Shown in pieces: positions 44,513-54,805 of a stretch of 64,000 nucleotides of DNA. The stretch is from Flavobacteriales bacterium (GTDB lineage Bacteria > Bacteroidota > Bacteroidia > Flavobacteriales_E > Vicingaceae): NCBI GenBank assembly GCA_026196775.1, contig JAPHUD010000006.1, positions 1-64,000 on the forward strand. Reading direction: 5' to 3'. The position numbers were made by a program, and so were the translations under genes. A model generated the notes under the pieces. It did no database searches. It was not told the origin of the DNA and was given only the letters and a program-made list of their open reading frames with translations. The first letter of the stretch is position 1; every line of letters starts with the position of its first letter.

Positions 44513-47500
44513 TTAAAAATATTTTGTTATAAATTCTATTATACTAAATGAAGTTTCATAATTTTTTCCTTTGAAACCTCTTTGAGTTCCTGTTAAAATA
44601 ATTTTACTTCCCTTAAAAGATATATCTGGATTTGTACCAACAATATGTGCGAATTTTTTGATTCCTACATCCTTCAAAAAAGATAATTTTACAGTATGCC
44701 ACGCTTTAGGATTAAGCAAATATTTTCCTAATTTAATAGCTTTATCTCCCTTTTTTAAGGGGCCTCCAATGAAATCTGGAGTTCCTGAATTTGGAGCAAT
44801 ACCTACCAAATTTCCATTCCAATCATATTTTAAACCATTTTCTGTTCCTCCACTTAATAACCAATTTACGCCTCCCCAAAACCCATCAAAACTAGAAGTT
44901 GTTTTTGGTCCTATATCAGTGGTTTCAAATTTAGTTCCTCCTCCATCATTTAATATATCATCTCCTCCAAGAGCCATATCCAACGCCTGCACACCATTAT
45001 CTAAATTACTTGCATATACATTGCCTAATCCGCTAAGGTCGCTACTATTACTTGCCAGTAATGCTCCACTAGGTTTGCTCATACTAAAGTTTCTAAAAGG
45101 AGTAGTAATACTTGCCGCCTCAGTATGGGCATTACGTTTTGCTGCTGCTCTTATTTGTCCATTCTTTTTGGCTATAAGAATTTTTGCCAAGTAAGGATTT
45201 TTATTCATTAAAATAGCAACATAATTCGGGTTATCCATCTTATCTATCCAATCGCTCATAGACATTGGTCTGCCCCCCGTCATTGCTGTAAAAGAAGTAC
45301 CTGCTTCATTGCTACCTCCACTACTACTTCCGCCTCCTCCGCCTCCGCCAGCACCTTTACCCCCTCCAAAACCAGAACCACCACCCATTCCAGGCATTCC
45401 AGTGCTGCCCATACCACCAATCCCATCAGGTATCTCCATTTCTAAATAGTCATCAAATCCAGTTCCTTTTCCTCCTCCAAAAACGTTTAATAGAAACCCT
45501 CTCCATCCTCCTGTACGAGTAATCTTATTGTATTTTCCTGTACCAAAAAGTCTTCTCCACCAGCTAGGCATTCCTCCATCAGGGTCTACAAAGCTAATAG
45601 GGTTATTTGCCATAGCCAAATAAGGAGAATAATGTACCTCGTAAGGGTCGGTACTGTTCCATCTGCCCAAACTGGGGTTATACATTCGTAACTGAAAGGC
45701 GTACCACTTGCTGTTGTTGGCTGCTTTTTGCTGTCCCTGGTAACCAAACAAGTGTCCTTCGGGGTTGGAGCTTCTGCCGGGCAACACTTCTCCAAAGGGG
45801 TAGTAGTCTGTCCAGCTGGTAACCATTAAATCGGGGGTAGAGGTGCTAGAGGTATCGGCAAAGGTTACCCTAACATTGCCCAAATGGTCGGTCAACTCAT
45901 AGTTTGTTAAATTGTTGCTCACTACTGCCAATCTGCCTCCTGCATACAATACTTCGGTGGTAAGGTTTACTGCTGCGGTGTTTATTTTTTCGTACACGCC
46001 ATGCACTTTGCCCATAGCATCGGTAAAATACCACGTAGCAGTAGTAGTTATGTTGGGGGAATTCTGCACGTCTACAAATATAGTTTTTATTTTTTTACCT
46101 TGTTCATTATATACATAAGAAATGGTATCGCCATTGCTGTTAATGAGTTGCTTAATTAAGCCACTGGGGTAATATAAAATACTATCTACTTCATCGGGGT
46201 AAGCAGCTGTCATTTGTCCGTTTTCGTTGTATAAAAACGTAGAGCCGTTATCAGTATTAAAATCATTGCTGTAGGTGCTGGTACTGTTATCAGTAACTTC
46301 AGCTAATTGGCTGGTTCCTGAGGTATAAGTATATTCTAAATCATCCATTAACAGGTCGTAATCACCACTAAAACCATTTCTTTTTAGGGTTTTAATGTTC
46401 CCTATCATATCGTAATCTATCCCACTATTGCCACTTCCTCCATATACTTGATAGTGTTCTTCGGCTGTAAAATCGCTGCCATTAAAAACTCCAAAGTTGG
46501 CGGTTTCTAATCGGTAAAATTTATCGTAGGTATATTGGTACATCAGTTCCATTCCAGGATCTTCATTGTTATACAATTCTATATTACCCGAAGCCTGATA
46601 AATTTCGTTTTCATCTTTTATTTTCCACCTTACGGCTTTTATCAATCCGTTGTAATAACCATCTTGCACTATTGCAGATACATTGCTGCCTGTTCTTACA
46701 TAATCATTTTCATGATAATCTATTGCAAAGGCAAATAAATCTTCAGGGATGCCATTATTTTCAGGAGAGTCACTACCAGGGTCGTATGCTGTTTCTAATG
46801 TAGGATGGTTCATGCTTTTTAATGCACCGTTAAGGGTATATACATAATCCATTCCTTGCAAGTGATGTCCAAGTGTTTTTCTTTTCAGTTGTCCGTTAAG
46901 GTAATATTCAAAATCTGCCTGCCCTATGGTTTGGTTGGCTGCATCTTTTACTACTACCGTAATGGGTTGTGTACTGGCATTGTAGGTGTACAGATTGGTA
47001 ATTTTTTCGGTAGCATGGTATTTTTGGTATTCTTCTTTAAGGATTACCGAGGTTACGGGAGCATAAGTGTAGTTAACGGTTTTAATGGTTTCATCCACAT
47101 CGGTATTAAAATTAGTGTCCAACAGCTCTTGTACGGTAAAGGTTAGTCTGCCTGCATAATCGTAACTGTACCACGTTTGGTGGTTTTCATTCCATGTTTT
47201 GGAAGCTTTTGCTTTTAGGTTGCTTTGTGCAAAGTTGCTTTTATAGCTGTATGCACTAGGTATTTCATCTACACTTGCCAATAAATCGTAAGCTACATAA
47301 TGTTCGTGATGGGTTTGTGTGGTAAATAGTTTACTAACGCTATCGTTAATGGTTTTTACATCTGTTCCTGTATTGGCTTCATCGTAATAACCTGCAAACT
47401 CGTAGGTACTTGCCCCATTTTCTATGTATTCTCCTTTTTCTACTATGCGGTTTTCTGCATCGTATCTAAAATAGGAAAATTTATCTTCCTGTTTTTGTTG

Positions 47501-48886
47501 GGCATTTTGGCTGAAACGTAATACGCCTTCATCGCTGTACAAAAATTCGGTTAGTCCTTCATCCGGCATTTGTTTGGTAATTAATAAACCTAAAGGGTTA
47601 TAATCGTAGCGGCTGTATTCGGTATGTTTACCGTTTACACTGTAATCGAATCCTTTTGGAGAAACATTGGTACGCAGCTTACCCGAAAAATCGTAGTAAT
47701 TTACGGAAAAGTGGCTGTAATCGAGCTTATATTCTAGTTTCGCATTGGGGGGATTACCTCCTATAGTAGTAAAAAAATTGAGTTTTGTTTGCGTATAATC
47801 GTATGAAATTCTTAAAAAACGGTGTTTATTGGTGCCACTAAAGGTAACAAAACGATTACTCCCAATGGTATAATCGGTGTTAATTTGAAGCAGCTGGTTG
47901 GTTGTTAAATCCATAATGGTATAGTTAATTTCATTAGAGTCTACCACTCCATCATCTGAAACTCCAAAAGGTACTCTGTATGTAGGTAAAGGTAATTTAA
48001 GTGTGGTAGATTTTGCCAACGGCAAATGAATATCTGCTGAGCGAGTACCTGCATAAAGCAGCGTGTTTAAAGCACTTTGTTCAGGTACGCTTGGTGTGGG
48101 TGACATTCCGCTTACGCAGGAGGCAATGGTAAGTCCATCGCTTATAAAGGAGATGCTTATTGTTCCTTCTGCATCTACAGAAATGGTTTTTTCAGCCACT
48201 ATTTCTGTGTTGCTTAATGCTGCAGAATGAATAGGATTTTGAAGGGTAATATCGCAATAAAAGGAAGAATCTACTCCATAAGCACGATCGAGCTCTCCGG
48301 CAGTAAACATATAGTACATTTGGTTTTCTTTTCCACTACCCATTTTTAATTGTTCACCGGGAGCAGCACCTCTTTTTACTCTGCCTGTAGGGTCTGCCAT
48401 GTATTCTACTCTGGAATAAGGATAAGAAGAGGTAGCTACATAATCTTCTGACCCATTGCTGCTATAAAAAATACCTAGTGTATTAGTACTGTCTTTACCT
48501 ACAGGTGCAGGATTGTTAAGCAAAGCATCATCAAAATGTTGCCACGAATAAGGCACTCCAGTGTTATTGGTAATAAAGTTGTTTCTGATAACCATATCTT
48601 GCCCAATGGGAGCAGGAAGCGTAGATATAACGGCTCTACCATATTGGTCGTAAACGGTTTCTGTTGCCATTACTTTATTGGCAGCAAGGTTTTTACTCAT
48701 GGATTGGGTGCTTCTGCCTAAATTATCTAAGTATTGTTTAGATAGTTGAATGATGTTGGTATCTTCATCGTAATTTACACTGTAGCTCCAGTTGTATTGC
48801 TTATCGGCAGTAGAACCATGCTGTGCTACAACCAACATAGGAATTATGCTGATTATTCCGATTAATGTGGTTTTTAGGTTGTTCAT
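44513..48886 (-). CDS. RHS/YD-repeat protein with C-terminal toxin candidate
   Basis: 1457 residues. Signal region (LIGIISIIPMLVVAQ), DUF6443-like start (NIIQLSKQYLDNLGRSTQSM), many YD-type repeats (for example YDYAGRLTF, YDEANTGTDV), then an RHS core end (ELTDHLGNVRVTFADT, WTDYYPFGEVLPGR, FQLRMYNPSLGRWNSTDPY, NNPISFVDPDGG at about 1100). After a Gly-rich linker, a C-terminal region of about 350 residues follows, ending PDISFKGSKIILTGTQRG then FKGKNYETSF. This tail is reminiscent of BECR-fold nuclease toxins, at low confidence. The DUF4279-like gene downstream is the likely immunity protein. The pair with 49022-54055 resembles a split RHS cage. Confidence 0.82.
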   Translation of the reverse strand: MNNLKTTLIGIISIIPMLVVAQHGSTADKQYNWSYSVNYDEDTNIIQLSKQYLDNLGRSTQSMSKNLAANKVMATETVYDQYGRAVISTLPAPIGQDMVIRNNFITNNTGVPYSWQHFDDALLNNPAPVGKDSTNTLGIFYSSNGSEDYVATSSYPYSRVEYMADPTGRVKRGAAPGEQLKMGSGKENQMYYMFTAGELDRAYGVDSSFYCDITLQNPIHSAALSNTEIVAEKTISVDAEGTISISFISDGLTIASCVSGMSPTPSVPEQSALNTLLYAGTRSADIHLPLAKSTTLKLPLPTYRVPFGVSDDGVVDSNEINYTIMDLTTNQLLQINTDYTIGSNRFVTFSGTNKHRFLRISYDYTQTKLNFFTTIGGNPPNAKLEYKLDYSHFSVNYYDFSGKLRTNVSPKGFDYSVNGKHTEYSRYDYNPLGLLITKQMPDEGLTEFLYSDEGVLRFSQNAQQKQEDKFSYFRYDAENRIVEKGEYIENGASTYEFAGYYDEANTGTDVKTINDSVSKLFTTQTHHEHYVAYDLLASVDEIPSAYSYKSNFAQSNLKAKASKTWNENHQTWYSYDYAGRLTFTVQELLDTNFNTDVDETIKTVNYTYAPVTSVILKEEYQKYHATEKITNLYTYNASTQPITVVVKDAANQTIGQADFEYYLNGQLKRKTLGHHLQGMDYVYTLNGALKSMNHPTLETAYDPGSDSPENNGIPEDLFAFAIDYHENDYVRTGSNVSAIVQDGYYNGLIKAVRWKIKDENEIYQASGNIELYNNEDPGMELMYQYTYDKFYRLETANFGVFNGSDFTAEEHYQVYGGSGNSGIDYDMIGNIKTLKRNGFSGDYDLLMDDLEYTYTSGTSQLAEVTDNSTSTYSNDFNTDNGSTFLYNENGQMTAAYPDEVDSILYYPSGLIKQLINSNGDTISYVYNEQGKKIKTIFVDVQNSPNITTTATWYFTDAMGKVHGVYEKINTAAVNLTTEVLYAGGRLAVVSNNLTNYELTDHLGNVRVTFADTSSTSTPDLMVTSWTDYYPFGEVLPGRSSNPEGHLFGYQGQQKAANNSKWYAFQLRMYNPSLGRWNSTDPYEVHYSPYLAMANNPISFVDPDGGMPSWWRRLFGTGKYNKITRTGGWRGFLLNVFGGGKGTGFDDYLEMEIPDGIGGMGSTGMPGMGGGSGFGGGKGAGGGGGGGSSSGGSNEAGTSFTAMTGGRPMSMSDWIDKMDNPNYVAILMNKNPYLAKILIAKKNGQIRAAAKRNAHTEAASITTPFRNFSMSKPSGALLASNSSDLSGLGNVYASNLDNGVQALDMALGGDDILNDGGGTKFETTDIGPKTTSSFDGFWGGVNWLLSGGTENGLKYDWNGNLVGIAPNSGTPDFIGGPLKKGDKAIKLGKYLLNPKAWHTVKLSFLKDVGIKKFAHIVGTNPDISFKGSKIILTGTQRGFKGKNYETSFSIIEFITKYF

Positions 48887-48918
48887 TTTTTATTTGTTTT
48901 TTGTTATTCCCACCCCGT

Positions 48919-48935
48919 CCCTCCCAAAGGGAGGG
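48919..48935. repeat. GC-rich hairpin between the two Rhs-locus genes
   Basis: CCCTCCC-AAA-GGGAGGG, a 7-bp stem in otherwise AT-rich DNA, 33 bp before the RHS start on the minus strand. It might reduce read-through from the larger gene upstream; no T tract is seen. Confidence 0.45.
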
Positions 48936-48960
48936 GGGGTTGTTATCTGTTAATTGTATC

Positions 48961-48976
48961 TCTCGCAAAGACGCAG
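48961..48976. repeat. dispersed repeat copy 2 (CGCAAAGACGCAG type)
   Basis: TCTCGCAAAGACGCAG, identical to 4831-4846 in the host part. It lies just after the stop of the large surface protein. Confidence 0.5.
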
Positions 48977-49021
48977 GTAAAAGTTCACGGTTTGTCAGTC
49001 TTCAGTCTTCTAACTTCCTTC

Positions 49022-52000
49022 TCATTCCATTGCTCTTTTAAAATTGTACTCACGGCTTTCTACTTTTACCCATTTGCCCCAAGAGTCGCCTAATACTTCT
49101 TGCCAAACTTCTGTAATTTGTCCGGCATCGTTATACACATATTTGGTAGCAAAATTATTGTCGCTTAGTGTAGCCATTACTCTTCCTGTGCGTTGGTCAT
49201 ACACACTCATTCCTGAAGCACTAACGTTGGACTTGAATTGTAAATCATCTACCCAAGCATCAGCCGAAGAAGTTTTTTTAACATACACATTTACCCCATC
49301 TGTAGCTCCGGGGGTTAAAAAATCTTCGGGAACATAGGCACTTACTGTGAGTTGTATCCAATCACCAATTGTTATGGCTTTACTATTATCTTTTCGCATG
49401 TTTTGTGTAGCGGAAAAACTTTCATTGGAAGTACCATCTAAATCAATTACTAATTGAACATCATCAGGACTGTCTTTATGCACCCAAACGGAAGCCGTAT
49501 ATGTTCTTCCTCTTTGTAAACTATAAAGACTGTCAGCAGCATTATATTTAACTGTGTATATTGGACCGCTGTTGGTTGCAGCGGGAATTTTTACCATATA
49601 GTTTCCTGTATGAGGTAAAACTGTTCCGTCTTCTTTAAGATGTAGGTTACCTGATGCTACTTTAACTTCGCCTTCATAAAAATAATCACTTGTAGCCACT
49701 TCATTAATGGTTTCAAAGCCTGTAGCGGTAAAGCTTACGTAATTACTATTTGATGCAGAAGTAAAGGCAAAGCGACTATCATAACCCAACTTATTGGCAG
49801 AAAAACGATTGCCATAGGATTTTTGCTCCAACACATTTTGTTGCTTGTCCATTAACGTAACTTCGGATAAAAAACGCCAATCTGAAGTTCCTGAAGGAGG
49901 TGTATTAATATCAGTAAAAGCACTGTATTTAAAAATACCATAATCTCCTAATTCTCCTGCCCAAGCGTATTGGGTATAATCATACCAATTGGTGGTATCA
50001 CTTATTATCATAAACTCATTTGAGGCATCATCATATTTAAAAACTCTTGCCGAGTCTTTCCAAAAACTTTTTCCATAAGAAAGAAAATCTTCAGTAGTAA
50101 CACCTTCACTTGCCACCCACTTTTGTGCGGCATACACAGCTCCTAAGAAATTAGCATTTTCCGGATTATCAGATTTTGCTCCCATTTTTTGGTAGTTGGG
50201 TGTTGAAGTTTGAGTATAAGCATGTATGATTTCTTCTTTGGTTGTTGTTTTATTTACTGAAATACTGCCTGTTTCTGTAGGGCCGGCAGTAAAAGCATCA
50301 CGAGCAGCTATGGTAGATTCACTTTTTCTACCGTTAGAATAGGTAATTATCTTATTTACGTAAGTAGGATATTTTCTGAAAATAGTAGGAATATAAGCGT
50401 GATATTTTACGCACATACTACTTTCTTCTTCATGGTTTACTTCAAAATTAATGGTATTAACATGAGCACCTTTAGTAGAAACAGTATATTCATAAATTTT
50501 TTTTGAAATGATATTGTTATGTATATCAACTACTTTTTGAGTGCTTATTTTTCCCCACATACTTGTAAAATCATCAATAATTTCTAAACCAAATCTTTTT
50601 TCATTATTTTCTACATGAGGTGCACATGCCGGAACTTCATAACTAGCATAGGTTGTATCTATTTTTTTTGTATAGGGTTTTAAGTAAGTATGATTTTCAT
50701 CAGACACATAAAATTCATAAACAGATTTTCCTTGTCCGGAAGCTACTTCGCCTCTATTTTCTACAGTAACGCTACTATAACCTACTTGCGGGGCTAATCC
50801 AAAAGGATGGATGTCAAAAGCTACTGCCCCCCAATAATAAGTGGTATCATAATCGTCTGTTTTGGTTTTTCCCACCCAAAAATCAGATGGTTCGGCAGTT
50901 GCAGTACCTAAATCATAGGTATATTTTGTGGTATAACTCGTAGTATCGTTGTATACTTTTGTTTCTTTAACTCTTGTTCCACCTCCATATATTTTTTGTC
51001 CTTTATTATAATTAAAAACAATATAGCCCTCTCCACCATATACTAATTCTTCGTTTACATTTAAAAGGGGATAATTAGTAATAGGAGGTGTTGGTTGAGC
51101 ATCAATATTTATTTCGTTATAATTTAAGTTTGATACTTTATTGGGACTGCTGGATAATGTTCCGCTACCAAAGCTTATAGTTGTTCCATAATGAAAATCA
51201 TCTCCTAATGAACTTTGATAATAATATGCTGCAGCTGATGAATCATCTGGGTTTATCCATATTCCAGGAACAACCACATTTTTATTTCCTTTACCCGAAA
51301 AGCTATTAGTTGTAGCCCAAAAATCATCTTCTTGATTTTCTATATCGAAAAACCAAGCTGTTCCCAGATTATTGCTGTCAGCAACTACACTAGTTAAAGC
51401 AAATATTTTTGAGGGACCTCTAAGACCTGATTCATTATATTCTTTAAGTACCTGTTCATATTCATCAGCTTCGTAAATAAGTTCTGTAACTGCACCTAAA
51501 GGGGTGGTAATTTTTCTTAAACTCCAAGCGTCAACTTGTTGGATTGAAGAATCTGTAACGTACCCTCTCAATAAATTATCTTCGGCATCATTTTTATAAT
51601 TCCCCCAATAATCTTGTTTTAATGTGTTATAATAGGGATTACTTAATGTGTCTTCAGCATCATAATCAAAAATGTGAGCAGGTTGAGATTGTGTTCGGTT
51701 TAATCCATGATATACTATCTTATTGAGTGTAAGTTTCCCACTACTATCGAGTTGATTGGTTGCTATATATTTGTTTGCTTCCACATCTATTTGCGAAGTT
51801 GGTTTTTTATGAATATCTACATACACATTTTTATTATTAATATACTTTTTAGCTAATGAATAATCCTGTATTAAATCAGTTGACTGTAACGCATAATAAC
51901 TAATAATCGAATCATTTGATTCAAACCAAGTATTGTTATAGCAAGATGATTTATTAATTCGTTGGTAGTCCCATAATTTGTCATTTAAAATGGTATCAAT

Positions 52001-54055
52001 TGCGCTAATATTTGGTAAGCTATCAAGGTCATGATTATCAAATAATAACATTTTTGATAGTTTTAATTCAGGAATGTTTTTTGGTCTCCCTCCTGGCCAT
52101 CCATCAATATCATTTTTCCATTTAGACTCCCACCTGATAGTATATTCTCCAGCACTAATATGTTGGGTAGTTCTAACATATTCAATGGTAATGGCATTTG
52201 ATGAGGAAGTAACCGAAGTGGGTGTGGCTAAATTACCTGCTTGTTGATATAATATTGTTCCTGTTGAATCCGGTCCATCATAAACGGTAAAAGTATCTAC
52301 ATACTGACCTCCATAATTTCCTCCCCACAACTTATCAATAAATAGCTTAACACTATCAACCCCTTCAGGCATAATAGTAAACCTGTAATATTTTGGTAAA
52401 ATACTTGGGCTAAGCTGACCAAATCCATTAAAATCTCCCGATCCGTTTAAGAAATTTAAGGTATCTGACACTGATTTTAAATTTTCTGTTGAAACATACT
52501 CATAATTATTAGGGTAAGGTGATGCACTTTGTTCATCAAGTCTATAATCTCGAATAAATAAAGCACTATGTGAAGGTGTTTGTATTTTATTTAGATAATA
52601 TTTTTCTTCTGCAGTTTCCGAATATGCTAAAATTTTACCTGAATTTCTATTTTTATCGTTTTCATCCATAAAAGCAGATAACCCTTGTTCTATATCTGCT
52701 GTAAAAGCATAATTAGCTCCGTAGTAAGGGAATCTATTTTCAAATTGTGACGCCCATAAACCATAGTCATATTTTACCCAATAGCCTTCATCTTCACTAT
52801 CTACCACTCCATTTTGGTTCGTATCTTTAAAATCAGGACCAGTAACTGCGGTTAATAACCATCTAATAGCGTATTTTATATTTTTATTGGTTTCAAGAAT
52901 TTCATGCGTGTAATCATTTTCTAATAAATAGCTACCATTGAGGTCTTCATTTTTTTCTACGGTTCCTCCTTCTGCTATGCTTATATTATGGTCTTTATCT
53001 AAAGAATATGTTCCTTGAATGTTATAAAAAGCATAAACAGGCAAAGAATAATGATAGGTATATCCATTAATGTCAGTAATTTGATAAGCTCCAATTCCAT
53101 CAGTAGGAAAATCAGCAGTAACAGCTCTATTTATGAGGGTTTTATATTCTAAAAAGCCATTAATTCCAGCTGCAATCTCCGCATTAGTATAATAGGTTAT
53201 ATAATTGGCTGTTCTACTTCTATTTCTATTTTCGGTGTGTGTGAAGTTTTCATCATTATAACCAGCTCCATTAAAAGTTTGAGCAGATCCACCTATGCTA
53301 TCTCGATATATAGGAACGTCACTGTTTGTTGTTAATGGAGAGCTATTCCAAGGGAAATATCTAGAATTAGTCTCTGCATAATTATTATGGTTATACCTAA
53401 AATGAGTTTTATAATTAAAAAGATTATTAACTGAGTTAATGCTATATGTTTCTATTTGTCTAATTTCTTGTTCTATACTATCTTTTACTAAGTTGCCTCC
53501 TAAGTAATAACTATAGTAAAACCATCGTCTTACAGAAGAAGTATCTACTTTAACTGTTGCATAATCGTAATTTTCAGGAGTAATCTCTCCTGCCATGCCT
53601 GCTCCTGTAACATAGTAAGAATCATAGTTGGGATAATAAAAACGAATGGTATCATTAAGAGAATCTAATTTAAATCGTGTATAATCAAAATCTAAAACAG
53701 TACTTGTATTTGTTTTATTAAAATATAGTGCTCCCAAATGTTTTTGAAATGAAGCGGAAGTTAAATCTGCTGTTTGAACATCTATCCAATCATCTGGAAT
53801 ACCATTCACACTTCTTTCTATCGATCCTCCGGCTTCAATATTCCAACCTAAACCTATTTCTGATGCAGGTTGGTCTACTTTTACATCACTTTTATAAATA
53901 ATTGAGGTAGATATACTCGGTCCTTTAAAATTAGGTACAGACATTAATGGAAGGCTATAATAGGCATCTCCCGAAAATTTATCTATTTGAACTTGTGCAT
54001 TTGTATAGTTGAAAATAAATGCTGACAATAGGATTAGTAATACTTTTTTTGTCAT
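49022..54055 (-). CDS. 1677-aa secreted protein, partner of the RHS protein (SpvB/TcB-like shell candidate)
   Basis: Signal peptide (KKVLLILLSAFIFNYTNAQ) then QIDKFSGDAYYSLPLMSVPN and SEIGLGWNIEAGGSIERSVN, the start typical of Bacteroidota proteins found before RHS genes. A CUB-like stretch is near residue 560 (MPEGVDSVKLFIDKLWGGNY, DTFTVYDGPDSTGTILYQQA). Near the end is a carbohydrate-binding-like module (GRTYTASVWVHKDSPDDVQL, IQLTVSAYVP, SADAWVDDLQFKSN), and the last residues (DQRTGRVMATLSDNNFATKY, VYNDAGQITEVWQE) are YD-like. No T9SS domain. It precedes the RHS gene in the same direction with a 136-bp gap, so the two may form one shell. Confidence 0.7.
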   Translation of the reverse strand: MTKKVLLILLSAFIFNYTNAQVQIDKFSGDAYYSLPLMSVPNFKGPSISTSIIYKSDVKVDQPASEIGLGWNIEAGGSIERSVNGIPDDWIDVQTADLTSASFQKHLGALYFNKTNTSTVLDFDYTRFKLDSLNDTIRFYYPNYDSYYVTGAGMAGEITPENYDYATVKVDTSSVRRWFYYSYYLGGNLVKDSIEQEIRQIETYSINSVNNLFNYKTHFRYNHNNYAETNSRYFPWNSSPLTTNSDVPIYRDSIGGSAQTFNGAGYNDENFTHTENRNRSRTANYITYYTNAEIAAGINGFLEYKTLINRAVTADFPTDGIGAYQITDINGYTYHYSLPVYAFYNIQGTYSLDKDHNISIAEGGTVEKNEDLNGSYLLENDYTHEILETNKNIKYAIRWLLTAVTGPDFKDTNQNGVVDSEDEGYWVKYDYGLWASQFENRFPYYGANYAFTADIEQGLSAFMDENDKNRNSGKILAYSETAEEKYYLNKIQTPSHSALFIRDYRLDEQSASPYPNNYEYVSTENLKSVSDTLNFLNGSGDFNGFGQLSPSILPKYYRFTIMPEGVDSVKLFIDKLWGGNYGGQYVDTFTVYDGPDSTGTILYQQAGNLATPTSVTSSSNAITIEYVRTTQHISAGEYTIRWESKWKNDIDGWPGGRPKNIPELKLSKMLLFDNHDLDSLPNISAIDTILNDKLWDYQRINKSSCYNNTWFESNDSIISYYALQSTDLIQDYSLAKKYINNKNVYVDIHKKPTSQIDVEANKYIATNQLDSSGKLTLNKIVYHGLNRTQSQPAHIFDYDAEDTLSNPYYNTLKQDYWGNYKNDAEDNLLRGYVTDSSIQQVDAWSLRKITTPLGAVTELIYEADEYEQVLKEYNESGLRGPSKIFALTSVVADSNNLGTAWFFDIENQEDDFWATTNSFSGKGNKNVVVPGIWINPDDSSAAAYYYQSSLGDDFHYGTTISFGSGTLSSSPNKVSNLNYNEINIDAQPTPPITNYPLLNVNEELVYGGEGYIVFNYNKGQKIYGGGTRVKETKVYNDTTSYTTKYTYDLGTATAEPSDFWVGKTKTDDYDTTYYWGAVAFDIHPFGLAPQVGYSSVTVENRGEVASGQGKSVYEFYVSDENHTYLKPYTKKIDTTYASYEVPACAPHVENNEKRFGLEIIDDFTSMWGKISTQKVVDIHNNIISKKIYEYTVSTKGAHVNTINFEVNHEEESSMCVKYHAYIPTIFRKYPTYVNKIITYSNGRKSESTIAARDAFTAGPTETGSISVNKTTTKEEIIHAYTQTSTPNYQKMGAKSDNPENANFLGAVYAAQKWVASEGVTTEDFLSYGKSFWKDSARVFKYDDASNEFMIISDTTNWYDYTQYAWAGELGDYGIFKYSAFTDINTPPSGTSDWRFLSEVTLMDKQQNVLEQKSYGNRFSANKLGYDSRFAFTSASNSNYVSFTATGFETINEVATSDYFYEGEVKVASGNLHLKEDGTVLPHTGNYMVKIPAATNSGPIYTVKYNAADSLYSLQRGRTYTASVWVHKDSPDDVQLVIDLDGTSNESFSATQNMRKDNSKAITIGDWIQLTVSAYVPEDFLTPGATDGVNVYVKKTSSADAWVDDLQFKSNVSASGMSVYDQRTGRVMATLSDNNFATKYVYNDAGQITEVWQEVLGDSWGKWVKVESREYNFKRAME

Positions 54056-54525
54056 TCTTTTATATTATTAGTTTATTTTTAATTTTATTGATAATAAAGG
54101 TATATGTAAAATAATTTGCCAAACGTAAATGAAAAGATTTTAAAATCAAAAAAATGGTTCATCCATCTAACTAACGGTCGGTTTTGACAAACGAACGGTA
54201 GCTTTTTAAAAATTATAGATAATTTCAGAGTTTAAAAAATGAGCTTTTTTTATGCATTTTCACCAAAAAAAGCCTCATTTGAAATTTTTTCTATAATTCT
54301 TGATTTATTCGAGAATGTATTCAAAAAAAAAAAAGGAAAGTTGAATTAAAGGCACTACTAAAGATTTAAAAGAAATGTAGAAATAACAATTAAACGATTG
54401 TAAATTCGAAGGCTTATGAATGAACAAATACATAATATAAAAAATGCTTGTATACGTAATAGTAGGTTTAGCGTTAAAACTATTAATTAGATTTGTTTAT
54501 AATTTATAATTAACACTACTTTTTT
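54056..54525. other. 470-bp region between the surface protein and the last island gene
   Basis: No gene supported. AAATGAGCTTTTTTT (54237-54251) and AAAAAAAGCCTCATTT (54265-54280) form a long hairpin with one bulge that could terminate transcription on either strand. It also must hold the promoter of the 5-kb gene on the minus strand. Confidence 0.5.
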
Positions 54526-54756
54526 ATGGCAACAGTAAAATTTATGATTGACACAATAGATCATTGGTTTGGGAAAACTGATCAGATTCATGATTATTTC
54601 CAACTACAGCATGATCTACTTGAAAAAGGGCATACTATACAATATCACTCTAATAGTGGTGAAGTTGAAACCATCATTAAAGACAAAGAACATTTTTATA
54701 ATTTTATTAGATCGTTTAAGTTTTTACCTACAGAAGAAATAATAAAACGACTTTGA
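54526..54756 (+). CDS. small hypothetical protein beside attR, 76 aa
   Basis: MATVKFMIDTIDHWFGKTDQ followed by a helical and Lys-rich sequence (DYFQLQHDLLEKGHTIQYHS, KDKEHFYNFIRSFKFLPTEE). No family recognised. It lies 50 bp from attR arm 54806 and is the last gene in the island. A recombination directionality factor would be expected to be small and basic and near the integrase; this one is small but not near it, so I do not assign that role. Confidence 0.45.
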   Translation: MATVKFMIDTIDHWFGKTDQIHDYFQLQHDLLEKGHTIQYHSNSGEVETIIKDKEHFYNFIRSFKFLPTEEIIKRL

Positions 54757-54805
54757 AGAGAATAGTTAAATTGTGATTGTAATTATAGTTTTCCATCTCA
54801 AATTT

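Noticed and set aside
44658-45194. 178-codon open frame on the plus strand inside the Rhs gene
   Set aside because: It is opposite a clear RHS coding frame, has low-complexity content, and no start context or family match.
54526-54756. Recombination directionality factor
   Set aside because: Small, but far from the integrase gene and without a recognisable DNA-binding motif or coiled coil.
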